In this document: one piece after another, positions 33,081 through 42,198 of the stretch
Layout: each line of letters opens with the position of its first letter
How positions within the stretch are numbered: the first letter of the stretch is position 1
NCBI GenBank assembly: GCA_919901555.1
Contig: CAKKPG010000018.1
Coordinates: forward strand, 1 to 64,000
Direction: 5' to 3'
Length of the DNA: 64,000 bases
DNA from: Nitrospiria bacterium
Lineage (GTDB): Bacteria; Nitrospirota; UBA9217
Notes under the pieces: generated by a model
Told to the model about the DNA's origin: nothing
The model's database searches: none
What the model saw: only the letters and a program-made list of their open reading frames with translations
Program-made: the position numbers and the translations under genes

Positions 33081-33971
33081 TCACTCCTTCTTCAGGGCCT
33101 GGAAATCTTTTTCCAGGGGAATATACTCCCGCACATAGTGCCGCGCATGATAGATGGTGAATAATTTCTCGATAACCAGCAGCGCCCCGAAGATCCCCAA
33201 CAGCATAAGGTTATTCACCGGGTCGGCTGTTCCAAAGAGGATATTCTTGATGGAAAGTATCACGATGATGAGGAGGACGGCCTCACCGATGGCGTCGCCG
33301 ATCCCCAGGAACGGGTGGCCGGCGTAGAAATATCCGCCGCCGGGCAGCAACAGGGAAAGCCACTTTGCTTTTTTTTCGTTCTTGAACTCAAGGCTGCATT
33401 TGGCGCAGGTGTAAACGCCGGGAGCCAGGGGTGCGTTGCACCGGGGGCAAAGATGGTGCCTTCCCCGGATGAGCGTCGGCTGATGGACCTTCATCGGCAG
33501 GGTCTGGAGAATTGATTTGAGCTTTGCGCTCTGCCTGACGTACAAAAAGGTCTCCGCGGCGGCGCTCTTGTATTTCACCGTAAATTTCCGGCCCAGGAAA
33601 ACGTGCGCTTTGATATCCTCCACGTCTCCGTAACGGATCTGCGCAATGGAGTCTTTTGGCGCGAAGTTCGTCTTTGAGGGGAAATGGAGTATCCTCCTGT
33701 TCGTCACCACCAGGGTGCATCGCTTGAGAAGATAGATGATCCAGCCCGTCGTGATCTGCTCCAGGAACGTCATGGGAGAACAGCCGCGCATGGCAAGCAG
33801 GATCTCTTCGCCCGGCTCGAGAAACTGCTTCAGGAGCGGCGCGTATGCCTCGAGTGTCCTGAGTTGTTGTTTCTTCAGACGTTCCTTGAACTTTCCCTTG
33901 TGCGACGTAAAGGCGATATCCTGGTTAACGGGCAGACCAAATGTCTCAGGTTGTGAGATGCCGGTGGTCAT
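33081..33971 (-). CDS. Membrane protein with PH-like domain and zinc ribbon
   Basis: 296 residues from the ATG at 33971, which has GAGGAGGGG upstream. The N-terminal half looks like a bacterial PH-like domain (FLEPGEEILLAMRG, TLVVTNRRILHF, ISQIRYGDVEDI-like pattern). Next comes a zinc ribbon (CPRCNAPLAPGVYTCAKC). At least two C-terminal membrane helices follow (about residues 205-275, with GGGYFYAGHPFLGIGDAIG resembling a TM2-type turn). It is convergent to the radical SAM gene. No known role; the layout suggests a membrane-associated sensor or scaffold. Confidence 0.65.
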   Translation of the reverse strand: MTTGISQPETFGLPVNQDIAFTSHKGKFKERLKKQQLRTLEAYAPLLKQFLEPGEEILLAMRGCSPMTFLEQITTGWIIYLLKRCTLVVTNRRILHFPSKTNFAPKDSIAQIRYGDVEDIKAHVFLGRKFTVKYKSAAAETFLYVRQSAKLKSILQTLPMKVHQPTLIRGRHHLCPRCNAPLAPGVYTCAKCSLEFKNEKKAKWLSLLLPGGGYFYAGHPFLGIGDAIGEAVLLIIVILSIKNILFGTADPVNNLMLLGIFGALLVIEKLFTIYHARHYVREYIPLEKDFQALKKE

Positions 33972-34016
33972 CGTTCCCCTCCTCTTTCGTAACCCGGACA
34001 AGCCGGGACCAAATAT

Positions 34017-34118
34017 GCCACGAAGACGCGAAGGCACGAAGAAATTCATAAAGAGGTTTGAAGTTTGGTAATTCCTTAATTCTTCGTGTTTTCTTTGTGC
34101 CTTAGAGCCTTCGTGGCT
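34017..34118. repeat. Word-palindrome module (CACGAAGACGCGAAGG)
   Basis: GCCACGAAGACGCGAAGGCA then CGAAG on the left; CTTCGTGTTTTCTTTGTGCC then TTCGTGGC on the right. Divergent intergenic region. Confidence 0.7.
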
Positions 34119-34183
34119 GAATTTTGTTTCCATTTTGGGTAGAAGTTGATTCTTAACTGACTGAAAATGATACTCCACCAGCC

Positions 34184-34212
34184 TTGACACGTCAAGCATT
34201 ATATCATATTCT
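34184..34212 (+). promoter_or_regulatory. Promoter with overlapping palindrome, gene 34251
   Basis: TTGACA (34184-34189), 17 bases, TATTCT (34207-34212). The -35 is embedded in the palindrome TTGAC-AC-GTCAA (34184-34195), a possible repressor site. Confidence 0.6.
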
Positions 34213-34250
34213 TACATAAGAAGTCATCACCCGTTGACTGCGGAGGCCTC

Positions 34251-34742
34251 ATGAAGCGTTTGATTATGTCACTGTTTCTCGTGAGCATAGCGGCCGCATC
34301 GGCAAGCGCCGGCGGTATCAGAGAGGTGGAGCTGACCGACGGAAGCGTCATCACCGGAGAAGTCCTTTCGCTCAGCAACGGCGTTTATTCGGTCAAATCC
34401 GAGACTCTTGGGACGATGAAAATCGGCGAATCGAAGATCCGCGCCATCCGCGAAAAGGGCCACGGAGCGGCCGGGAGCGCGCAAAGCGGACCGGCGGGGA
34501 ACCCCGGCGGCGCGAACGTCCCGGTGAAATCCCTTCAGGACAAGATGATGAACGACGGGGAGATCATGGACATGATCAAATCCCTGCAAAACGACCGGGA
34601 CTTCCAGAAAATCCTGGAAGACCCCGAGGTCATGAAAGCCGTGAACTCCGGCGACATCGCCGCGCTCATGGCCAATCCCGGGTTCATGAAGCTGCTGGAC
34701 AACAAGGCGGTACAGGACATACAGAACAAGGTAAAAAAATAG
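34251..34742 (+). CDS. Exported protein with STI1-like C-terminal repeat
   Basis: 163 residues with a signal peptide ending near SASA-GG. The N-terminal domain (REVELTDGSVITGEVLSLSN) looks like a small beta-barrel of the Sm/DUF type. A Gly/Ala/Pro linker follows. The C-terminal part (FQKILEDPEVMKAV, IAALMANPGFMKLL) resembles the DP-rich STI1 helices of co-chaperones. GGAGG precedes the ATG. Function unknown; a periplasmic chaperone-like role is speculative. Confidence 0.6.
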   Translation: MKRLIMSLFLVSIAAASASAGGIREVELTDGSVITGEVLSLSNGVYSVKSETLGTMKIGESKIRAIREKGHGAAGSAQSGPAGNPGGANVPVKSLQDKMMNDGEIMDMIKSLQNDRDFQKILEDPEVMKAVNSGDIAALMANPGFMKLLDNKAVQDIQNKVKK

Positions 34743-34775
34743 TTTTTCCCGACAGGACCGGATTTCTGAAACCTG

Positions 34776-34804
34776 TTGACATCCCTCCGCGTTCTCGGTA
34801 CTAT
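34776..34804 (+). promoter_or_regulatory. Promoter of purM
   Basis: TTGACA (34776-34781), 17 bases, TACTAT (34799-34804), about 44 bases before the purM ATG. Confidence 0.65.
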
Positions 34805-34847
34805 CATACCTGCTTGAGTCCCGATTAATCGGCACAAAGGATGCCCT

Positions 34848-35876
34848 ATGCCCATCACGTACAAAGACGCCGGTGTTGATATCGACGCCGGCGACCTCTT
34901 CGTCGAAAAAATAAAGCCCTATGTCAAATCCACCTTCAGGCCGGAAGTGCTGACGCACATCGGCGGGTTCGGCGGGCTCTTCGCCCTCAAAAAATACAAG
35001 AACCCCGTGCTCGTCTCCGGCACCGACGGCGTGGGCACCAAGCTCAAGATCGCCTTTCTCACGAACCGCCACGATACCGTCGGCATCGACCTTGTGGCCA
35101 TGTGCGTGAACGACATCGTTGTCCAGGGGGCTGAGCCGCTCTTCTTTCTCGATTACTTTGCGACGGGCAGGCTCAAGCCCGAAGCCCACGCGGACATCGT
35201 CAAAGGCATCGCCGCGGGATGCAAACAGGCAGGCTGCGCCCTCATCGGCGGAGAGACGGCGGAGATGCCGTCGTTCTACGGCGCGGAAGAATACGACCTT
35301 GCGGGATTTGCCGTCGGCGTTGTTGAGAGAAAAAAGATCGTTGACGGCTCGAAGATAAAAGCCGGCGATTGCCTCATCGGCCTCGCCTCTTCCGGCCTTC
35401 ACAGCAACGGTTACTCCCTCGTCCGAAGGGTACTGCTCGAAACATCAGGCTACTCGGTGAATGATGTCCTTCCTGAACTGGGCAAGCCCCTCGGCGATGT
35501 CCTCCTCACCCCTACGAGGATCTATGTGAGGACCGTTCTCAAACTGATGACCGGGTTCGCTATCCGCGGCATGGCCCATATCACCGGAGGCGGCATCACC
35601 GAGAACCTCCCCCGGGTGCTCCCGAAAGGCACGCAGGCCATCGTCCGGAAAGGCAGCTGGGATATTCATCCTGTCTTCACGCTGTTACAGCAGAAAGCCG
35701 GCGTGGATGATGAGGAGATGTACCGTGACTTCAACATGGGCATCGGCATGATTCTCGTGGTCCCGGCAAAGCAGGCGGACAGCGTGATGAAGAAAGCAGG
35801 AAAGCTCGGCGAAAAGGCTTATCTTATCGGGGAGATCGTAAGGGGAAAGCAGAGCGTGAAGTACGCAGAGAAATAA
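34848..35876 (+). CDS. purM: Phosphoribosylformylglycinamidine cyclo-ligase
   Basis: AIR synthetase, fifth step of purine synthesis. 342 residues. [32 protein letters not shown] and [13 protein letters not shown] are clear PurM signatures. purN follows after a repeat module, and the pair is probably one transcript. Confidence 0.97.
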   Translation: MPITYKDAGVDIDAGDLFVEKIKPYVKSTFRPEVLTHIGGFGGLFALKKYKNPVLVSGTDGVGTKLKIAFLTNRHDTVGIDLVAMCVNDIVVQGAEPLFFLDYFATGRLKPEAHADIVKGIAAGCKQAGCALIGGETAEMPSFYGAEEYDLAGFAVGVVERKKIVDGSKIKAGDCLIGLASSGLHSNGYSLVRRVLLETSGYSVNDVLPELGKPLGDVLLTPTRIYVRTVLKLMTGFAIRGMAHITGGGITENLPRVLPKGTQAIVRKGSWDIHPVFTLLQQKAGVDDEEMYRDFNMGIGMILVVPAKQADSVMKKAGKLGEKAYLIGEIVRGKQSVKYAEK

Positions 35877-35878
35877 TT

Positions 35879-35960
35879 TCAAAATGCAAAATGCAAAATG
35901 AAAAGATGACAACGTACCACCATTTTACATTTTGCATGTTGCACTTTGCATTCTGCATTT
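35879..35960. repeat. Word-palindrome module (GCAAAATG) between purM and purN
   Basis: AAAATGCAAAATGCAAAATG on the left; CATTTTACATTTTGCATG then TTGCACTTTGCATTCTGC on the right. Confidence 0.75.
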
Positions 35961-35968
35961 GAGGTCTT

Positions 35969-36619
35969 ATGAAAAAAGTCCGCATCGGCGTCCTGGCGTC
36001 CGGCAGGGGTTCCAATCTCCAGGCCATCATCGATAACATCGAGAAAGGCCGGCTCTCGGCTGAGCTGGCCGTGGTCATCAGCGACCAGGCCGATGCCTTT
36101 GCGCTGGAACGGGCCCGGAAGCACGGCATTCCGGCCGTCCCTGCGGGCGCCAAGGGATTTAAGGACAAGCGGGAGGAATACGATGCCCTGTTGGTCAAGG
36201 AACTGCAAAAACGGAGCGTGGACATCGTCTGCCTTGCCGGTTTTATGCGCATCATCACCCCCGTGCTCATCAAGGCCTTCCCGAACCGGATACTGAACAT
36301 CCACCCTTCCCTGCTCCCCGCCTTCCCCGGGCTCCATGTCCAGAAAAAGGCCCTGGACTGCGGCGTAAAGTTCTCCGGGTGCACCGTGCACTTCGTGGAC
36401 GAGGGCATGGACACCGGGCCGATCATCATCCAGGCCGTGGCGCCCGTGCTGGACAACGACACCGAAGACAGCCTGTCCGAGAGGATTTTGAAGCAGGAGC
36501 ACAAAATCTACTCCCGCGCAATCCAGCTCTATGCCGAGGGCAGGCTCAGGATCGAGGGGAGGCGGGTGTTCGTCACCGAGGGGAGAACGACTGCCGACGA
36601 GTTCCTGATAAACCCGTAA
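35969..36619 (+). CDS. purN: Phosphoribosylglycinamide formyltransferase
   Basis: GAR transformylase using 10-formyl-tetrahydrofolate, third step of purine synthesis. 216 residues. GVLASGRGSNLQAIID at the N terminus, LAGFMRIITPVLI, and the catalytic NIHPSLLPAFPG region are present. Follows purM. Confidence 0.96.
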   Translation: MKKVRIGVLASGRGSNLQAIIDNIEKGRLSAELAVVISDQADAFALERARKHGIPAVPAGAKGFKDKREEYDALLVKELQKRSVDIVCLAGFMRIITPVLIKAFPNRILNIHPSLLPAFPGLHVQKKALDCGVKFSGCTVHFVDEGMDTGPIIIQAVAPVLDNDTEDSLSERILKQEHKIYSRAIQLYAEGRLRIEGRRVFVTEGRTTADEFLINP

Positions 36620-36670
36620 AATCACATCAACCGCATAGTCGCCAAGGAATGACTTGCAACCCAAAGACTT

Positions 36671-36795
36671 GAAGCCGCGAAGGCGCGAAGGTCGTGAAGA
36701 TTTTTTATCTTCAGACCCCGTAAAGATTTTGGTTTCCTTCGCGTTCTTTGCCTGCCTGTGCGTGTACGCACGCAGACAGGCGCCTTTGCGGTAAA
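36671..36795. repeat. Word-palindrome module (GCGAAGG) with nested hairpin
   Basis: GAAGCCGCGAAGGCGCGAAG on the left; TTCCTTCGCGTTCTTTGCC and CGCCTTTGCGG on the right. A second hairpin (CCTGTGCGTG-TAC-GCACGCAGACAGG) is nested in the right arm at about 36754-36780. Confidence 0.65.
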
Positions 36796-36818
36796 AAATC
36801 CTTTTTCGTTTTTGGTTT

Positions 36819-36833
36819 GACCTGAGTAGTTAC
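36819..36833. repeat. Lone end of the MITE-like element
   Basis: GACCTGAGTAGTTAC, identical to the end at 156-170. No second end nearby. It lies directly after a word-palindrome module. Confidence 0.55.
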
Positions 36834-36872
36834 GATTCATCAATAATATCCCGCTAAACATGATAACAAGGT

Positions 36873-39194
36873 CTACGGGAGCCATCCGTCCAGCGCCTCT
36901 CTCACCTTTTTCAACAGTTCAGAGGGTGAGACAGGCTTCGAAATGAAATTCAGCCCCTCTTCGAGCATCCCGTCTTTGTGGATCACGTTCGCGGTGTACC
37001 CGCTCATGAAAATCACTTTCACGTCCGGTTTGATTTTGACTGCCTCGACATACACCTCTCTTCCGTTCTTCTTCGGCATCACCACATCCAGAAGGAGAAG
37101 GTGCACCTTTTCCCTGTTCTCCGCGAACTTTTCCACGGCGTCCTTGCCGTCCGCCGCTTCGATCACCGTGTAGCCGAACTCTTCGAGCATGTGTTTTGTA
37201 AGATCGCGAACGCCGTTGTCGTCTTCGGCCACCAGGATCGTCTCCGTGCCGCCCAGCGGTGTTTCGATCCGTGCAGGCTTGTACTCTTCCACCTTGGCCG
37301 AAACCAGGGGAAGATACAGCTTGAACGCCGTCCCCTTCCCCGGTTCGCTGTAAACATTGATGTAACCGTTGTGCTGCTTCACGATGCCGTAAACGATGGC
37401 GAGGCCGAGCCCCGTCCCTTTCCCGACCTCTTTCGTCGTAAAAAACGGCTCAAAAACCTTCTGTGCCGTCTTCTCGTCCATGCCGATTCCCGTGTCGGTG
37501 ACCGATACGAGGGCATACAAGCCCTCCATCCCGTAGTTATGCGCCCGTATGAATTCCGTATCCAGCCTCACCGCCTCGGTCTCGACCGTAAGAATACCGC
37601 CTTTCGGCATCGCGTCGCGCGCGTTCGTCGCGAGGTTCATCAGGATTTGTTCCATATGGATCGTATCGGCGATGACGATGAGATCATCCGGCGCGAGCGA
37701 AACCCTCAGTTCGATGTCCTCGCCGATGAGCCGCGCGAGCAGTTTTTCGACCCGTTTCACGATATCGTTCAGATTCACGGGTTTCGGGTTGATGATCTGT
37801 TTCCTGCTGAAGGCCAGGAGACCCTGGGTCAACTGCGCGGCCCGCTCCGTCGAGGCGAGAACCTGTTCAACATAATGTTTGAGGGGGTCTTCCTCCCCGA
37901 TTTTCATGTTGAGCAGGTTTCCATACCCGACGATGGCGGTGAGGATATTATTGAAATCATGCGCCACCCCCCCGGCGAGCTGGCCGACGGCCTCCATCTT
38001 CTGGGCGTGGCGGAGTTGCTCCTCGATCTTTTTCTTCTCGGTGATGTCCTGCACGAGTCCGTCATACGCGACGAGGCGGCCCTGTTCGTCATACCGGGGG
38101 ACTATTGCATCCTTTACCCATCGAATCTGGCCATCTTTGCGGACAATCCTGTGTTCAAGGGGAGGCACGGTCTCACCTGAGAGTACCCTGTTGGCCAGTT
38201 CCATTACAGTCCCCCGGTCTTCTTCATGAACCATCCTATACCAGAGGTGAGGGTCAGCCCCGTATTCCTCTGATGTGTAGCCTGTCATCGTAACGCAGCC
38301 GGGGCCATGTTTTGTTGATGCCGTCTTGCCGTCTTGTATCTCAACAGTATAGATATAGTTTGTTACTGATTCGACCAATCGTTTGAACCGCTCCTCACTC
38401 TTTCTCAGACCCTCCTCCGCCTGCCTGCGTTCAATGATTTCGGCCCGCAATGTTTCATTAGCCTTGGCCAGTTCCGCGGTCCGCTCTGCAACTCGCACTT
38501 CTAACTCGTCATGCGCCTTTCTCAGCGCTTCCGCGGCTCGCTTCCGTTCCGCTGCGTCATGACTCGCGTTGTTGATAACAAGTCCCAGGCCCAGAACAAA
38601 AAATGAAATTGCAGTATTGAGCGCCATCGGTATTGTTGTCCCGCCATAAAGTAATGGCGCACCATAGATGTAACCTAAACAGAAAGCTAAACCAATAAAG
38701 GTTGTCAGTCCGGCCAGGACCCTTGTTAGAGCATCCACAGACCAGCGTCTTTTCAAAGATGAGTCAAGAAAAAGCGCAACGCTTGCAAACAAGAAATTGA
38801 GGGCGGTAGGCAAAGCCATCCGGCCCACGGGAATAAGACCGAGTTTCTCCGATGGAATCTGAAAAATCCATCGATCAACATTCAGGTTGATATTTACACT
38901 AATCTCTGTGAATCGGACCAGAGATAGAACGAAAATCACGGTAGCGCCGATTCTTGATAATTTAAGACCCCACGTTCTCTCCGTTATGAGTGTACAAAGT
39001 GATATGCCGAGCACAATGAAGGAGAGAGCTGTATTTGGCGCCATCGGGATGTAATCTGCCCGTATACCGGAGAGAATTCTCCATCCCATCAGCCAACCCA
39101 CAATGGTAAACACCCCTAATCCTGCCGCAATGAGGCCGCAAAGTTGCGAAAAGAATTTAGAAGGGATTAAAGAATGATTGGATTGAGTGGTCAT
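36873..39194 (-). CDS. Hybrid histidine kinase with multi-helix membrane sensor
   Basis: 773 residues. The N-terminal ~220 residues form an integral membrane sensor of about seven to eight helices. Within it a motif recurs three times (MAPNTALSFIVLG, MALPTALNFLFAS, IPMALNTAISFFVLG). A coiled coil (AERTAELAKANETLRAEI) and one PAS domain follow. The HisKA region has the phosphorylated His in GGVAHDFNN, then the HATPase (NLATNARDAMPKGG, DTGIGMD). A C-terminal receiver has Asp in LLLLDVVMPKKNG. It closely resembles the next kinase from HisKA to receiver. GGAGG precedes the ATG. The signal and output partner are unknown. Confidence 0.9.
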   Translation of the reverse strand: MTTQSNHSLIPSKFFSQLCGLIAAGLGVFTIVGWLMGWRILSGIRADYIPMAPNTALSFIVLGISLCTLITERTWGLKLSRIGATVIFVLSLVRFTEISVNINLNVDRWIFQIPSEKLGLIPVGRMALPTALNFLFASVALFLDSSLKRRWSVDALTRVLAGLTTFIGLAFCLGYIYGAPLLYGGTTIPMALNTAISFFVLGLGLVINNASHDAAERKRAAEALRKAHDELEVRVAERTAELAKANETLRAEIIERRQAEEGLRKSEERFKRLVESVTNYIYTVEIQDGKTASTKHGPGCVTMTGYTSEEYGADPHLWYRMVHEEDRGTVMELANRVLSGETVPPLEHRIVRKDGQIRWVKDAIVPRYDEQGRLVAYDGLVQDITEKKKIEEQLRHAQKMEAVGQLAGGVAHDFNNILTAIVGYGNLLNMKIGEEDPLKHYVEQVLASTERAAQLTQGLLAFSRKQIINPKPVNLNDIVKRVEKLLARLIGEDIELRVSLAPDDLIVIADTIHMEQILMNLATNARDAMPKGGILTVETEAVRLDTEFIRAHNYGMEGLYALVSVTDTGIGMDEKTAQKVFEPFFTTKEVGKGTGLGLAIVYGIVKQHNGYINVYSEPGKGTAFKLYLPLVSAKVEEYKPARIETPLGGTETILVAEDDNGVRDLTKHMLEEFGYTVIEAADGKDAVEKFAENREKVHLLLLDVVMPKKNGREVYVEAVKIKPDVKVIFMSGYTANVIHKDGMLEEGLNFISKPVSPSELLKKVREALDGWLP

Positions 39195-39288
39195 TGGTCG
39201 GTTCCTCCGGCTGCCTCATCGGCTGTTTTGTTTCTGTTGATTATTGCCTTATTCACCTCCTGAGAAATTAGAAAGAGGGCAAACCCTC

Positions 39289-39374
39289 GCGCTGTTTTGG
39301 CTGAAGCGGCGCTGCCATGACTGTCGCGGCGCGCTTTTTTGCGCCTATGCTCAGCGGCAGACCTGAGTAGTTAC
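39289..39374 (+). repeat. MITE-like element, one half with intact end
   Basis: 66 bases matching the reverse complement of 1-67 (one indel, three substitutions) followed by CGGCAGACCTGAGTAGTTAC. The opposite end seen at 156-170 is missing here. Confidence 0.7.
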
Positions 39375-39388
39375 TCATTATTATCTAT

Positions 39389-39420
39389 TTCCCCGATTCT
39401 CCCATTCGCCGATTCCCCGT
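39389..39420. repeat. Single arm of CCCGATTC words
   Basis: CCCCGATTCTCCCATTCGCC followed by GATTCCCCG. No complementary arm nearby. Confidence 0.4.
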
Positions 39421-39522
39421 TTCGTTTTTTACAAACCTCGGCGTTCTCTGCGGTAAATTGAGACTTTTTACACGTGCATCACTATTAATGAACAGACGCA
39501 TTACCGCGGCATCAAGGTCAAA

Positions 39523-42198
39523 TCACCGGTCCAGGACCTCGCGGACTTTCCGTAACAGCGCTGTCGGAGAAAGCGGTTTCGAAATGAAGTCCAGGCCCTC
39601 TTCGAGGATGCCCTTCCGGCGAATAAAACTCGCCGAATAGCCGCTGGTAAAGAGCACTTTGATGCCCGGCTTGAGCGCCTTCGCTTCCTCATAAACTTCC
39701 CTGCCGTTCTTCTTCGGCATGATCACGTCGAGGAGCAGAAGATTGACGGCGTCCTTGTTCGGCAGGAACTTCGCCAGCGCCTCTTCTCCGTCCGAAGCCT
39801 CAATGACGGAATAGCCGAATTCACCGAGCACGGTCTGCGTCAGTTTTCTCACTTCTGCATCGTCCTCAGCCATCAGGACCGTCTCCGACCCGCCCCGGTG
39901 GGGCGCAAGGTCCTGTGCCTGCGCCTCTTCGACGGCGGATTTGATGAGCGGCAGGTAAAGCTTGAATATCGTCCCTTTTCCCGGTTCGCTGTATACGTTG
40001 ATATACCCCCCGTGCTGCTTCACGATGCCATACACGATCGAAAGTCCGAGACCGGTCCCCTTCCCCTCCTCCTTGGTGGTAAAAAAGGGCTCGAAAATCC
40101 TTTTGATCGTCGCGGCCTCCATGCCGGCGCCAGTATCCGAAACAGAGAGGAGCACGTATTCGCCTTGCTGACCGTACCCGTGCATACTGACGAACTCGCC
40201 GCCCAAATGCACGGAAGAGGATTCAACGGTCAGCGCCCCTCCGCCGGGCATGGCATCCCGCGCGTTGGCGGCGAGGTTCATCAACACCTGCTCCACCTGG
40301 CCGCTGTCCGCCATGACCGTCAGCTCCTCATCAGCAAGCCTCATCGTGAACTCGATATTCTCTCCGATGAGCTTTGACAGGAGGTTCTTTACTCTCTTTA
40401 CGATATCGTTGATCCGCACCGGCCGCGCATTGGTTTCCTGTCTGCTGCTGAAAGCGAGGAGGTTATGGGTCAGGTTGGATGCGCGCTCCGCGGCCACCAG
40501 GATCTGCTCCGCGTGGTGCCGCAAGGGGTCGCTTTTTTTTAATTTTATTTGCAGGAGATACCCAAACCCTATGATGGCGGTAAGAAAGTTGTTGAAGTCG
40601 TGGGCAATGCCTCCCGTCAGCTGGCCGACGGCCTCCATCTTCTGGGCATGGCGGAGCTGATCCTCAAGTTTTCGTTCCGAAGTGACGTCTCGCAGTATTC
40701 CCCGGTGGGCTATGACGCCCCCCCCATCGTCACGGACCGCCGTCGCCGTAATAAGGACGATGAGGGATTCGCCGCTTTTTTTCCTCAACGGCATTTCATG
40801 ATCCTTGACAAACCCTTTTCGTTCCATAAGCTCCGAGAACACTTCCCAATCGCGAAGGTTGACGCAGAGGTCCCTTCCCATATCGGCCTTCAGAAGCTCG
40901 TCCTTTGAGGAAAACCCGAACAGGTCGACGCCTGCGGGATTGACGTCGACGACCCTTCCTTCCGGCGTGTTCATAAAGACGACATCCTTTGATTCCTCGA
41001 ACAGGGTGCGGTATTTTTTTTCGGATTGACGGAGCGCCTCCTCGGTGCGCCTTCGTTCCGTTATGTCCCTGAAGGTCACCACCGCGCCCGTTGTGCTGTC
41101 ACCCTGCTGAATGGGCGTCATGGTGTATTCGACGGGAAAGGATGTCCCGTCTTTTCTGCGGAAAACTTCGCCGTCCACATGGTGGACCCTTCCGTCCCGG
41201 AACAATGCGCAGGCCCGGCAGTCGTCCGCCGCAGAAAGGGCCTCGTCCGGACCGCCGGGATGCCACGTCTCATGGCCGGAGCGGCCGACAAGTTCGCCGG
41301 CCTGCCAGCCGAGAAAATACCCGGCTGCGGCATTCACGAAGGTGTGGTTCCCCTCGGTGTCAAGCCCGATGATGCCCTCGCCGGCGGACTGCAGAATGAG
41401 CAGGTTCTGATGCCTGAGCCGTTCAAGACGTTCCGCGGCGTCTTTCAATGAACGGTCCTGTTCGTAGAGTTTTACCGAAGTATGGTTGAGCGTGTCGATG
41501 AGCTGCTCGATTTCGAGGGAGCTGCGCTCGCGCGGGATCGTTTCTCCCGTGAGCGCATCGAGCCTTTGTGCGAAGGCCGTCGTTCTCCTGATCGCCCGAA
41601 TGGGACGGCCGAGAAAAAACAGGATCAGGAAGATCCCCGCGGTGACGGCCGGAATGCCCGCAAAAAAGGAGTCTCTCCATATGCGCCTTTTCAACTCCCC
41701 GATCTCCTCCATGCTATATTCGATCTTTACCCAGCCGAGAAGAGATCCGGCAATAACAGGATTCCATGCGACGATTCTGTCGCTGCCGATGGTAATGACG
41801 GGACGGGTGTCGGCGGGGGGATGGAGCGGGTCGACGTTATAGAGGACCCTCGGCGGGGCGTTGCCCTCGTGTACGGCTTTGCTCAGGACCAGGCCGTCCC
41901 GGTTGCACACCTCGATGGACAATACATGGGGAAACTCCGCAAGCTTCACGACAAAGGTTTCGAGAGAGGCGACATCTTCCGTGAGCAGGTAGTTGATGCT
42001 GAGCTCGGCGGAATTTTTCGTAATGATGTACACCTGGTTTTTGATCGCCGCGCTGCCGTTTGCGGCCTGCGAGCGGGCGCTGTACCACGCATAGAGGGCC
42101 ATGGATGCGATCAACAGGAGAGAGACGATAAATCCGACCTGCACCTGGAGATGTCTTGGGAAAATTCCGCGCAGCCGCGCTGTGTCCATTCCGGTCAC
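39523..42198 (-). CDS. Hybrid histidine kinase coupled to a PhnD-type binding protein
   Basis: 891 residues from GTG 42198. ATG 42189 is equally possible and has CGGAGAG upstream. Membrane helix at about residues 15-36, extracytoplasmic domain to about 180, second helix (FLILFFLG), HAMP-like linker, two PAS domains (the first with [15 protein letters not shown]). HisKA His lies in GGIAHDFNN, HATPase in [14 protein letters not shown], receiver Asp in [13 protein letters not shown]. The start overlaps the stop of the binding-protein gene, so the two are translationally coupled. The binding protein may therefore present the ligand to this sensor. Confidence 0.9.
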   Translation of the reverse strand: MTGMDTARLRGIFPRHLQVQVGFIVSLLLIASMALYAWYSARSQAANGSAAIKNQVYIITKNSAELSINYLLTEDVASLETFVVKLAEFPHVLSIEVCNRDGLVLSKAVHEGNAPPRVLYNVDPLHPPADTRPVITIGSDRIVAWNPVIAGSLLGWVKIEYSMEEIGELKRRIWRDSFFAGIPAVTAGIFLILFFLGRPIRAIRRTTAFAQRLDALTGETIPRERSSLEIEQLIDTLNHTSVKLYEQDRSLKDAAERLERLRHQNLLILQSAGEGIIGLDTEGNHTFVNAAAGYFLGWQAGELVGRSGHETWHPGGPDEALSAADDCRACALFRDGRVHHVDGEVFRRKDGTSFPVEYTMTPIQQGDSTTGAVVTFRDITERRRTEEALRQSEKKYRTLFEESKDVVFMNTPEGRVVDVNPAGVDLFGFSSKDELLKADMGRDLCVNLRDWEVFSELMERKGFVKDHEMPLRKKSGESLIVLITATAVRDDGGGVIAHRGILRDVTSERKLEDQLRHAQKMEAVGQLTGGIAHDFNNFLTAIIGFGYLLQIKLKKSDPLRHHAEQILVAAERASNLTHNLLAFSSRQETNARPVRINDIVKRVKNLLSKLIGENIEFTMRLADEELTVMADSGQVEQVLMNLAANARDAMPGGGALTVESSSVHLGGEFVSMHGYGQQGEYVLLSVSDTGAGMEAATIKRIFEPFFTTKEEGKGTGLGLSIVYGIVKQHGGYINVYSEPGKGTIFKLYLPLIKSAVEEAQAQDLAPHRGGSETVLMAEDDAEVRKLTQTVLGEFGYSVIEASDGEEALAKFLPNKDAVNLLLLDVIMPKKNGREVYEEAKALKPGIKVLFTSGYSASFIRRKGILEEGLDFISKPLSPTALLRKVREVLDR

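Larger units (their letters stand above)
39195..39522. other. Intergenic region between the two hybrid kinases
   Basis: About 330 bases without a gene. Contains a small hairpin (GAGGG-CAAA-CCCTC at 39276-39289), the half copy of the MITE-like element (39289-39374), and a single arm of word repeats (39389-39420). Confidence 0.5.
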
